In this document: one piece after another, positions 7,018 to 14,439 of the stretch
How the letters are laid out: every line of letters starts with the position of its first letter
Position numbering within the stretch: the first letter of the stretch is position 1
From: Sulfuriferula multivorans
GTDB lineage: Bacteria > Pseudomonadota > Gammaproteobacteria > Burkholderiales > Sulfuriferulaceae
NCBI RefSeq assembly: GCF_003851125.1
Contig: NZ_BGOW01000003.1
Coordinates: 124,001 to 188,000, forward strand
Direction of reading: 5' to 3'
DNA: 64,000 nt
Notes under the pieces: generated by a model
What the model saw: only the letters and a program-made list of their open reading frames with translations
Databases searched by the model: none
What the model was told of the DNA's origin: nothing
Position numbers and translations under genes: made by a program

Positions 7018-7860
7018 ATGGCACGCCCCTTACGACTCGAACTGGCAGGCAGTCTTTACCACGTGACCTCGCGCGGTGACGGCCGGGAGGATATTTACCT
7101 GTCGGACGCTGACCGGGAAGCCTGGCTGGCAGTATTGGGGCAGATCTGCATGCGCTTCAACTGGGTGTGCCACGCCTGGTGCCAGATGAGCAATCACTAT
7201 CATCTGCTGATTGAAACGCCGGAAGCCAACCTGGCACAGGGGATGCGCCAGCTCAACGGGGTGTATACGCAACGCTTCAACCGCCTGCACGGACGGGTGG
7301 GGCATGTGTTTCAGGGCCGGTACAAAGCCATCCTGGTGGAACGCGACAGCTACCTGCTGGAACTGGCGCGCTACGTCGTGCTCAATCCGCTGCGCGCCGG
7401 GATGGTGAAGCGGCTTGAAGCCTGGCCGTGGAGCAGCTACCTCGCCACCTGCGCTCAGGCGCCTGCGCCGGAGTGGTTGCAAACCGACTGGATCCTAGCG
7501 CAATTCGGGCGGCAGCGCAGCCGCGCGATCCGGAAATACGTGGCCTTCGTGCATGAAGGTGCGCGGCTGCCGAGCATATGGTCACAGTTGCGGGGTCAGA
7601 TTTATCTGGGCTCGGACGCCTTCGTGGAAAAGATGCAGATGCAAATCGAAAAGAAACCGGCGCTGGATGAAATACCGCGTGCGCAGCGGCGCGGGCTGAC
7701 CCAGCCCCTGGCGGATTTCGAGCGGCGCTATGACCGCAACGAGGCAATGGCACGCGCGTACCGGTCAGGTCAGCACACCATGGCAGCGATCGCCCGGCAC
7801 TTCGGTGTTCACTACTCGACGGTGAGCCGGCTGGTCAAGGCGTATGAAGATTCAGCGTAG
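7018..7860 (+). CDS. REP-associated tyrosine transposase (RAYT, Y1_Tnp family)
   Basis: 280 residues. Single-strand DNA nuclease of the IS200/IS605-related Y1 family, thought to move or maintain REP/BIME sequences. The N-terminus ARPLRLELAGSLYHVTSRG is characteristic. The metal-binding HUH-type motif is NHYHLL near residue 61. The likely catalytic tyrosine is in ARYVVLNPLRAG near 121. A C-terminal helix-turn-helix (AIARHFGVHYSTVSRLVKAY, 256-275) is present, as in the longer RAYT subgroup. The gene is full length and intact. It borders the integron cassette segment, so this stretch has taken at least two kinds of mobile DNA. Confidence 0.88.
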   Translation: MARPLRLELAGSLYHVTSRGDGREDIYLSDADREAWLAVLGQICMRFNWVCHAWCQMSNHYHLLIETPEANLAQGMRQLNGVYTQRFNRLHGRVGHVFQGRYKAILVERDSYLLELARYVVLNPLRAGMVKRLEAWPWSSYLATCAQAPAPEWLQTDWILAQFGRQRSRAIRKYVAFVHEGARLPSIWSQLRGQIYLGSDAFVEKMQMQIEKKPALDEIPRAQRRGLTQPLADFERRYDRNEAMARAYRSGQHTMAAIARHFGVHYSTVSRLVKAYEDSA

Positions 7861-7957
7861 GGCTGAAGAATGCTATGTTGAGAAACCTGATTGCGCGAAC
7901 AACTATCGATGACACATCGATACCGCGTGGCGTCACCAGACCCAACCCGGAGCCGTT

Positions 7958-8455
7958 ATGACCGTACGCAGCAGAAACCAGATAGTCCATACCCTCTTTG
8001 ATATCGGCGTGATAAGCAAAGCCGTGGATGGCGTGCTCGAAATTATCGGCGGCATCCTTCTGTTCTTCGTTAATCCCGCCCAGATCCACGGGCTGTTGCG
8101 GGCGCTTACCCAACATGAGTTGAGCGAGGATCCGCATGATTTGATTGCCGGCTTGATCATGCGTTCTGTTCAGCACCTCTCCATGGGTACCGAGGCCTTC
8201 GCTGCGGTGTTTCTGTTATGGCACGGAGCGGTCAAGATCGGCGTGGTGTGGGCCCTGTGGCAAAAGAAATTTTGGGCTTATCCGATTGCGATAGTGGCGT
8301 TTGGGCTGTTCCTGATCTATCAGGTCTATCGCTATTCTCTCACCCATTCAGTCTGGCTCCTGGTGCTTTCATTCCTTGATCTCTTCGTGATCATTCTCAC
8401 TTGGCTCGAGTACAGGCGCTTGCGTAGTTCGCACGGGTTCAGTCAATCGCACTGA
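7958..8455 (+). CDS. DUF2127 family integral membrane protein
   Basis: 165 residues with about four predicted membrane helices. The sequence follows the DUF2127 pattern: VSKAVDGVLEIIGGILLFF near residue 19, then LWHGAVKIGVVWALWQKKFWAYP near 87, then FLIYQVYRYSLTHSVWLL. Function is unknown. Such proteins sit alone or beside transporters in many proteobacteria. It is a stand-alone gene here, 97 bases after the RAYT stop and 145 bases before the EamA gene. The ATG at 7958 is preceded by a modest GGAG. Confidence 0.75.
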   Translation: MTVRSRNQIVHTLFDIGVISKAVDGVLEIIGGILLFFVNPAQIHGLLRALTQHELSEDPHDLIAGLIMRSVQHLSMGTEAFAAVFLLWHGAVKIGVVWALWQKKFWAYPIAIVAFGLFLIYQVYRYSLTHSVWLLVLSFLDLFVIILTWLEYRRLRSSHGFSQSH

Positions 8456-8600
8456 GGTGCCAGAGTTGGCATAAACGCCCCTGCCAACACAGCCAATGCT
8501 TAGAGCCGCAAAAATGTCGGAAGAAAACCATGGTCTGGTTAGAAATGGCAGAATCCTCAATATTGAGTCCAGGTGAACTGAATACCCCTACTGTCGATTT

Positions 8601-9464
8601 ATGACTTTAAAACTTCCCATGCCGCCTACACGCACAATTGCCCTGACCGTACTCGCCATGATCGCGTTTGCCGGCAATTCGCTGCTATGCCGGGCGGCCC
8701 TCAAACACACCAGTATCGATGCGGCCAGCTTCACGACCATTCGTCTGATCTCCGGCGCCGTGATGCTCTGGCTGCTGGTGAAAATGCGGCGCATCACGCC
8801 TGGCGGCGAGGGTAACTGGCTGTCGGCTGTTGCGTTGTTTATTTATGCCGCCGGCTTTTCTTTTGCCTATGTGAGCCTGCCTGCGGCGACCGGTGCACTA
8901 CTGCTGTTTGGTGCAGTGCAGGCGATGATGATCGGCCATGGCATCTGGGCCGGGGAACGCCTGCGCAGACTGCAACTCGTCGGATTGGTGCTCGCTTTCG
9001 GAGGAATTGTTGGCCTGTTGCTGCCGGGTCTTTCGGCACCGCCCCTGTATGGTTCCATATTGATGTTGGGTGCCGGGGTGGCGTGGGGCGTCTATTCCTT
9101 GCGCGGGAAAGGTGCGGGTGATCCCGCCAGCGTAACAGCGGGTAATTTCCTGCGCGCTGCACTTATCTCGGTAATACTGAGCGCACTCATGCTCAACGGC
9201 GCCTCATGGGATATTGCCGGATTTTGGTACGCGGTTTCTTCAGGCGCGCTGGCTTCCGGAATAGGATATGCCATCTGGTATACAGTATTGCCGGCACTGA
9301 AAGCCACGAGTGCCGCCACCGTGCAACTGAGTGTCCCGGTCATTGCGGCGTTGGGAGGCATCATGTTGCTTGGCGAGCCCCTATCCTTGCGCCTGGTATT
9401 GGCCTCGCTGGCTATTCTCGGCGGAATCGTTCTGGTCATTCTTGAAAAACAAAACGCCATCTGA
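8601..9464 (+). CDS. EamA/DMT-superfamily transporter
   Basis: 287 residues with ten hydrophobic segments in two EamA repeats, as expected for the drug/metabolite transporter superfamily. The second repeat includes YAIWYTVLPALKATSAATVQL and the typical GGIMLLGEPLSLRLVLAS. The substrate cannot be deduced; relatives export amino acids, nucleosides or drugs. Two starts are possible, ATG 8601 and ATG 8619, neither with a strong ribosome-binding site. A perfect 12-base palindrome (CTCAATATTGAG, 8556-8567) lies 34 bases upstream and might be an operator. The FlK-like gene follows 23 bases later, so the two may be co-transcribed. Confidence 0.88.
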   Translation: MTLKLPMPPTRTIALTVLAMIAFAGNSLLCRAALKHTSIDAASFTTIRLISGAVMLWLLVKMRRITPGGEGNWLSAVALFIYAAGFSFAYVSLPAATGALLLFGAVQAMMIGHGIWAGERLRRLQLVGLVLAFGGIVGLLLPGLSAPPLYGSILMLGAGVAWGVYSLRGKGAGDPASVTAGNFLRAALISVILSALMLNGASWDIAGFWYAVSSGALASGIGYAIWYTVLPALKATSAATVQLSVPVIAALGGIMLLGEPLSLRLVLASLAILGGIVLVILEKQNAI

Positions 9465-9487
9465 CTGATGCGCGACAGGAGGTTCCA

Positions 9488-9925
9488 TTGAAAGACACCC
9501 TGCAACCCGGCATCCGCTACGAACACAAGTTCATCGTGCCGATATCGAAAACCGTACCGGCGCTGTATCCGGAATCCGCAGAGTTTGTGGCGATGCCTGA
9601 AGTCTTTGCCACCGGTTTCCTGGTGGGTTTGCTCGAATGGGCCTGTATCAAGGCGATCAACCCGCATATTGATTGGCCAGACGAACAAACAGTCGGGACG
9701 CACATTGACGTAAGCCATGAAGCCGCCACGCCACCGGGCCTTGAGGTCACCGCTACCGTAGAGTTGACCGCTGTCGAGGGAAGAAAACTTATTTTTGCCG
9801 TGGAGGCTCACGACGGGGTGGATATAATTTCTAAAGGACGGCACGAACGGTTCGTAATCAACAGGGAACGGTTTGCTGCGAAGCTGGGCGAAAAAATGCG
9901 GGGCAACTCATCATCCTGCGCCTGA
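9488..9925 (+). CDS. Hotdog-fold thioesterase, FlK family
   Basis: 145 residues. It resembles the fluoroacetyl-CoA thioesterase FlK. T42 and E50 fall at the same positions as FlK's Thr42 and Glu50, and a histidine (H77 in SHEAATPPG) lies where FlK has His76. The family also includes general acyl-CoA thioesterases, and nothing here implies fluoroacetate metabolism. The start is TTG at 9488 behind a good AGGAGG. It lies 23 bases after the EamA gene. Confidence 0.8.
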   Translation: MKDTLQPGIRYEHKFIVPISKTVPALYPESAEFVAMPEVFATGFLVGLLEWACIKAINPHIDWPDEQTVGTHIDVSHEAATPPGLEVTATVELTAVEGRKLIFAVEAHDGVDIISKGRHERFVINRERFAAKLGEKMRGNSSSCA

Positions 9926-9988
9926 CCCACATCGCACGATCATCACACCGCGACTGAGCTGGTAATACATATCAAAGGAGTCGGTATC

Positions 9989-10105
9989 ATGAAACCTCGC
10001 ATTGGCATGATTACCCTGGATGTTCGCGATCTTGGCGCCGCGATAAAATTTGAGGTAGCGCACAATCCCCTTTTTTGGGTCGGCCCAAGCGACCATGACG
10101 CATAA
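9989..10105 (+). pseudogene. VOC (glyoxalase-fold) gene remnant with large internal deletion
   Basis: A ribosome-binding site (AAAGGAG, 9974-9980) precedes ATG 9989 and a 38-codon frame. The first part, MKPRIGMITLDVRDLGAAIKF, is a typical N-terminal start of a VOC protein. The last part, EVAHNPLFWVGPSD, is a typical VOC C-terminus. The two are joined in frame, so the roughly 90-100 residue middle, with most of the metal and substrate sites, is missing. It cannot fold as a normal VOC domain, and I call it a deletion remnant. The flanks hold no other recognisable gene between 9925 and 10188. Confidence 0.7.
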
Positions 10106-10187
10106 CGACACATTCCAACGTTAGTTCGCAGGGGTCAGTCAGCTAAACGAACGCCTCAGCAAGTTTGATTCAGGGAAGGGGAAAAGA

Positions 10188-11201
10188 ATGCTGCCAGTTG
10201 ACGAACCGCACAGATTGTTTCGCGCCTTCTCATTGGCGATCGCACTGGTACTCATGGGACAACTGGCATATGCGGGGTCGATACGTGACCGCATCATGGA
10301 ACGCTATTTAGCTGAACACTCAGGAAACATTGAGCATGACGATGCTTCCGGCAGTGTGCCTCTACCCGCTGGGATGCAACTGTTGCGAGATGTGCCCTAC
10401 GGCAAAGATGAACAACAGCGTATGGACGTTTATCTACCCAGACAGGCGGCAGGCGCTCCGGTGATTTTCATGGTTCACGGAGGTGGCTGGCACCGCGGCG
10501 ACAAAAGCTCAAAAACCGTAGTGGAAAACAAGATGACCCGCTGGGTATCCAGGGGATTTATTTTCATCTCGACCAATTACCGTCTGCTTCCCAAGGCCGA
10601 TCCTTTGCAACAAGCGCAGGATATCGCGCACGCACTGGCCACAGCCCAAGACAAGGCGGCTAGCTGGGGAGGCGATCCCACGAAGTTTATTCTGATGGGC
10701 CATTCAGCTGGGGCGCATCTTGTCGCCCTCCTGGCCGCATCGCCAACAATGGCCTTGCGCATGGGCGCGCGCCCCTGGTTAGGCACGATCTCTCTCGACA
10801 GTGCCGCCCTCGATGTTGTACAGACCATGGAAGCGCGGCACCTTCGCCTTTATGACCAAGCCTTTGGTAGCGATGCCAGCTATTGGGAAAAAGTGTCACC
10901 CTATCATGCGCTCGCTGCGAATGCGTTCCCATTTCTGACGGTGTGCTCAACTCGCCGTAGCGACTCATGCCAGCAGGCGCACGAATTCGCCGCCAAGGCC
11001 GCATCTTTAAAGGTGCGTGCCAGTATTTTGGAGCAGGATTTATCACACAAGGAAATCAATCAACAGTTAGGCGCCGCAGGGGGCTATACCGACTCAGTCG
11101 AGTCATTCATGGGCTCGCTGGATGCGTCTGTAATGCGCAAGCTAGCGAATCAATCGGGCACGTCAAACTTAACAGGTCACTTAATTCAACCCCAACCATA
11201 G
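10188..11201 (+). CDS. Secreted alpha/beta-hydrolase (esterase/BD-FAE-like)
   Basis: 337 residues. A signal peptide runs to about residue 29 (LVLMGQLAYA), so export to the periplasm or beyond is likely. The oxyanion-hole motif HGGGWHRGDK is at 97-106 and the nucleophile elbow GHSAGAH has Ser173. A C-terminal histidine in DLSHKEIN is a plausible triad member. This matches the hormone-sensitive-lipase/BD-FAE group that hydrolyses short-chain esters. The substrate is unknown. It has its own ribosome-binding site (GGGAAGGGG) and is followed nine bases later by a thiol-redox gene, so it may head a small transcription unit. Confidence 0.82.
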   Translation: MLPVDEPHRLFRAFSLAIALVLMGQLAYAGSIRDRIMERYLAEHSGNIEHDDASGSVPLPAGMQLLRDVPYGKDEQQRMDVYLPRQAAGAPVIFMVHGGGWHRGDKSSKTVVENKMTRWVSRGFIFISTNYRLLPKADPLQQAQDIAHALATAQDKAASWGGDPTKFILMGHSAGAHLVALLAASPTMALRMGARPWLGTISLDSAALDVVQTMEARHLRLYDQAFGSDASYWEKVSPYHALAANAFPFLTVCSTRRSDSCQQAHEFAAKAASLKVRASILEQDLSHKEINQQLGAAGGYTDSVESFMGSLDASVMRKLANQSGTSNLTGHLIQPQP

Positions 11202-11210
11202 GCCCGGCTC

Positions 11211-11699
11211 ATGAGATATATCTCCCAGATCACTTTTCTTCTCCTTTGTGCTATTGCGGTGACGACATCTTCTGTCGCACAGAGTCTGTACAAATCCATC
11301 GGGCCTGACGGGAAGGTTGTCTACAGCGATCACCCGCCGGTCGGGGCTCGAATCGAAAAGACCATGCAGTTCACCAACCTGCCGAGCACGGCATTGCCGG
11401 CTTCGGCCTCCTCCTATGCCGAGCAGTTACGCCGGACGCAAGCTTCGCCAGCGACTGCTGCATCGGCCGGCGTTGTTTTGTACTCGGCAAAATGGTGCGG
11501 ATACTGCAAGCAAGCCAAGGCCTACCTGGCAAGCAAAAATATCGCGTACCAGGATTTCGACATTGATACCCGCGAAGGCATGACTGCTTACGTCCAGGCT
11601 GGCGGCGGCAAGGGCATACCGTTGCTGGTCGCATCCGGCCAGCACGTTCAGGGCTTCTCGCCGTCGGCCTATGATGAGCTCTTTGCCAACCGAAAGTAG
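11211..11699 (+). CDS. Exported DUF4124-glutaredoxin fusion protein with CGYC active site
   Basis: 162 residues. A signal peptide ends near residue 24. A DUF4124 segment follows (LYKSIGPDGKVVYSDHPP, 27-44), and then a glutaredoxin-like domain from about 85 with redox motif CGYC at 96-99 and the cis-proline region GKGIPLLV. It is probably a periplasmic thiol-disulfide protein; its partner is unknown. A paralogue with the same two-domain layout but a CGPLC motif lies at 16486-17049. It follows the esterase by nine bases. The C-terminal GFSPSAYDELF is shared in character with the paralogue (GFDPNRWNTAL), supporting common descent. Confidence 0.82.
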   Translation: MRYISQITFLLLCAIAVTTSSVAQSLYKSIGPDGKVVYSDHPPVGARIEKTMQFTNLPSTALPASASSYAEQLRRTQASPATAASAGVVLYSAKWCGYCKQAKAYLASKNIAYQDFDIDTREGMTAYVQAGGGKGIPLLVASGQHVQGFSPSAYDELFANRK

Positions 11700-11908
11700 G
11701 GCAGGAAATCTGCGTAGCCCGCCTTCATCAAGCCAATGGCGGGCAGCTGGATGCGCCCGAGACATTATTCGATCCCTGGTAAATCGTCCCGACATTCACG
11801 GCGAATAATTTTTTACACTTGCCCCGGCAAGTGGAACGGGGATGTAAATGTGGCTAACAAGGGCACCCTGAACGCGGTAAAATACGCAAAACTTACTGCA
11901 TACAGCTT

Positions 11909-12661
11909 ATGTCGCACAAAAAACTGCCTTATTTTGAACTGCGCAACAGCACCGTCGATACCCTTCTTTTCATCGTCAAATCAACCGATCTCTCGGAGCT
12001 TCGCGCCGAGTTGGCGCGCCGCTATGAGGCGACGCCCGGATTTTTCGCCAACGATGTGGTCGCCATCGATCTGCGACGTCTTGAAAACGAGCGGATACCG
12101 GTCGACGACGTCGCCGCGCTATTAAACGAATTCCGCTTGCGCCCGATCGGCATCGTCGCCACCGAAGCGCAGCAGGAATGGGCGGGGAAGGGCAACCTGC
12201 CCTTCGTTGAATTGCGCGAGCGTCGCGATGCCAGCAAACCGGCCGCTGCGCCCGATGCACCTGACGCGCCACCCGCAACACCGCCATCTCCGCCTCCCGT
12301 AAGCGAAAGCACTGCCAAGGTAGCCGCCACCACCATGGTGATCGACAAACCGTTGCGTTCCGGTCAACAGATTTATGCCCCCGGCGATCTGGTGGTGCTC
12401 GGCCTGGTCAGTTTCGGCGCCGAGGTCATCGCGGCAGGCAGTATCCACATCTACGCGCCATTGCGCGGCCGCGCTCTGGCCGGGGTGCACGGCGACCATG
12501 AGGCGCGTATTTTCTGTACCTGCTTTGAGCCCGAACTGATTGCCGTCGCAGGAATCTACCGAACAGCAGAAAACCCTTTGCCCGACAATGTGCTGGGCAA
12601 ACCGGTTCAGGTCAGACTGAATCAGGAAAAATTAATCATTGAGCCGTTGCGCCTCACCTGA
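11909..12661 (+). CDS. minC: Septum site-determining protein MinC
   Basis: 250 residues. Inhibitor of FtsZ polymerisation near the poles. The N-terminal FtsZ-binding domain covers about residues 1-105. A Pro/Ala-rich linker (about 108-135) follows, then the C-terminal beta-helix domain that binds MinD ([22 protein letters not shown] from about 148). It is the first gene of minCDE with 49 bases to minD. The 210-base gap before it holds a 7-bp inverted repeat (GCCCGCC at 11717-11723 with GGCGGGC at 11738-11744) without a T-run, and no gene. Confidence 0.96.
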   Translation: MSHKKLPYFELRNSTVDTLLFIVKSTDLSELRAELARRYEATPGFFANDVVAIDLRRLENERIPVDDVAALLNEFRLRPIGIVATEAQQEWAGKGNLPFVELRERRDASKPAAAPDAPDAPPATPPSPPPVSESTAKVAATTMVIDKPLRSGQQIYAPGDLVVLGLVSFGAEVIAAGSIHIYAPLRGRALAGVHGDHEARIFCTCFEPELIAVAGIYRTAENPLPDNVLGKPVQVRLNQEKLIIEPLRLT

Positions 12662-12710
12662 GCATGCAACGGCTCACGTCTCCAATCCAACCATTTAACA
12701 AGGGCAAGGT

Positions 12711-13526
12711 ATGACAAAAATCATTGTGGTGACCTCAGGCAAAGGCGGCGTCGGCAAGACCACCACCAGCGCCAGCTTCGCTGCGGGTTTGGCATTGCGC
12801 GGTCACAAGACAGCGGTCATAGACTTCGACGTCGGCCTGCGCAATCTCGATCTGATCATGGGCTGCGAGCGCCGCGTGGTGTATGACCTGATCAACGTGA
12901 TCCAGGAGGAAGCCAACCTCAACCAGGCGTTGATCAAGGACAAGAAGTGCGAAAACCTGTTCATCCTGCCGGCGTCGCAGACACGCGACAAGGACGCGCT
13001 GACGCATGAAGGTGTCGAAAAAGTGATCACCGATCTGCAGGGGATGGGCTTCGAATACATCGTTTGCGATTCGCCCGCGGGTATTGAATCAGGCGCATTG
13101 CTGGCCATGCATTTCGCCGACGAAGCGCTGATCGTCACCAACCCGGAAGTGTCGTCGGTGCGCGATTCGGACCGGATTCTCGGCATGCTGTCGTCCAAAA
13201 CCAAACGCGCGATCGAAGGCAAGGATCCGGTCAAGGAGCATTTGCTGATCACGCGTTACAACCCGAAACGCGTCAGTGAAGGCGAAATGCTGTCGCTGAC
13301 TGATATCCAGGAAATTTTACGCATTGAACTGATCGGCGTTGTGCCCGAATCGGAATCGGTGCTGCACGGTTCGAACCAGGGCGTGCCGGCGGTGCATCTG
13401 GAAGGTACCGATGTTGCCATGGCGTATCAGGACGTGGTTGCCCGCTTCCTCGGTGAAGACAAGCCGTTACGCTTTACCGACTACCAGAAGCCGGGCTTGC
13501 TCAAACGCCTCTTCGGCAATAAATAA
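12711..13526 (+). CDS. minD: Septum site-determining ATPase MinD
   Basis: 271 residues. Membrane-associated ATPase that carries MinC to the inner membrane and oscillates with MinE. The deviant Walker A motif [15 protein letters not shown] is near residue 9 and the [10 protein letters not shown] region near 38. The C-terminal amphipathic membrane-targeting helix is present (LLKRLFGNK). A ribosome-binding site AAGGGCAAGG precedes the ATG at 12711. It is followed by minE after ten bases. Confidence 0.98.
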   Translation: MTKIIVVTSGKGGVGKTTTSASFAAGLALRGHKTAVIDFDVGLRNLDLIMGCERRVVYDLINVIQEEANLNQALIKDKKCENLFILPASQTRDKDALTHEGVEKVITDLQGMGFEYIVCDSPAGIESGALLAMHFADEALIVTNPEVSSVRDSDRILGMLSSKTKRAIEGKDPVKEHLLITRYNPKRVSEGEMLSLTDIQEILRIELIGVVPESESVLHGSNQGVPAVHLEGTDVAMAYQDVVARFLGEDKPLRFTDYQKPGLLKRLFGNK

Positions 13527-13536
13527 GGGGGTAATC

Positions 13537-13794
13537 ATGATGTCTATACTCTCGTTCCTGCTTGGGGAAAAAAAGAAAACCGCGTCGGTCGCCAAGGAGC
13601 GCCTGCAACTGATCATCGCGCACGAACGTGCCGGCGGACATGCGCCCGCCGATTATCTGCCGGCGCTGCAAAAGGAACTGGTGGCGGTGATTTCCAAATA
13701 CGTGAAGATCGGCGCCGACGATATCAAGGTCAGCCTGGAACGCCAGGACAATCTCGAGGTTCTCGAAGTCAAAATCGAAATTCCGCAAACCTGA
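13537..13794 (+). CDS. minE: Cell division topological specificity factor MinE
   Basis: 85 residues. Stimulates MinD ATPase and drives pole-to-pole oscillation. It has the membrane-binding N-terminus ([14 protein letters not shown]), the MinD-contact helix [15 protein letters not shown] and the C-terminal dimerisation domain ([12 protein letters not shown]). Two adjacent ATGs (13537 and 13540) are possible starts behind AAGGGGG. A much longer in-frame opening from 13339 lies within minD and is a shadow. minE ends the min operon and is convergent with the gamma-carbonic anhydrase gene. Confidence 0.97.
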   Translation: MMSILSFLLGEKKKTASVAKERLQLIIAHERAGGHAPADYLPALQKELVAVISKYVKIGADDIKVSLERQDNLEVLEVKIEIPQT

Positions 13795-13826
13795 ATATGG
13801 CCTGAGGCGCCGGGCACGCCGCAATG

Positions 13827-14378
13827 TCAGCCTTGCTGATAATCCCGCGCCAGCTTCACGTAATGTTCCGCAGAGTAGCTGAAGTAGGCCAGTTCCTCAT
13901 CGGTCAGCGGCCGTATCAGTTTGGCGGGGCGGCCGATGTAGAGGTGGCCGCCTGACAGCACCTTGCCCTCCGGTACCAGACTCCCCGCACCGAGCAGCAC
14001 GCGCGGCTCGATCATCACTTTGTCCATGACGATGGAGCCCATGCCGATCAGGCATTCATCGCTTATCGTGCAGCCATGCAGGATGACGCTGTGGCCGACG
14101 GTGACATTGGCGCCGATCATCAGCGGGGCGCCCATGGGGTCGCGCTCGGTCTTGTGGGAGACGTGCAGCACGCTGTTGTCCTGGATGTTGGTGCCGGCCC
14201 CGATGCGGATGCTGTTCACGTCGCCGCGGATGACGGCGCCGCACCATATCGAGACGTTGTCGCCGAGGACGACGTCGCCGATGACGCGCGCGCTGTCGTG
14301 AATCCAGCTGCCGCGTCCAACGCGCGGCAGCATGCCGCGAAAGGCTTGAACATTCTGTGCTGGGAGCTGTCCTGACAT
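13827..14378 (-). CDS. Gamma-class carbonic anhydrase family protein (YrdA/PaaY-like)
   Basis: 183 residues. Left-handed beta-helix hexapeptide protein, presumably a trimer. The likely metal ligands are the histidines in LHVSHKT and GHSVILHGC. Relatives include Cam-like carbonic anhydrases and YrdA, many with weak or unknown activity. I chose ATG 14378 (MSGQL) because the alternative ATG at 14393 is only five codons longer and has no better ribosome-binding site. The opening that continues to 14711 runs under prlC. It is divergent from prlC with a 61-base gap. Confidence 0.88.
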   Translation of the reverse strand: MSGQLPAQNVQAFRGMLPRVGRGSWIHDSARVIGDVVLGDNVSIWCGAVIRGDVNSIRIGAGTNIQDNSVLHVSHKTERDPMGAPLMIGANVTVGHSVILHGCTISDECLIGMGSIVMDKVMIEPRVLLGAGSLVPEGKVLSGGHLYIGRPAKLIRPLTDEELAYFSYSAEHYVKLARDYQQG

Positions 14379-14439
14379 AGTGTTATCTCGCATTTGAAAA
14401 CGGTTATTATATTGTGCTGAATTTCTTACAGGTTGCGCC

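Noticed and set aside
9911-10111. 66-codon minus-strand frame upstream of the esterase gene
   Set aside because: Overlaps the VOC remnant, which is recognisable on the other strand with a ribosome-binding site.
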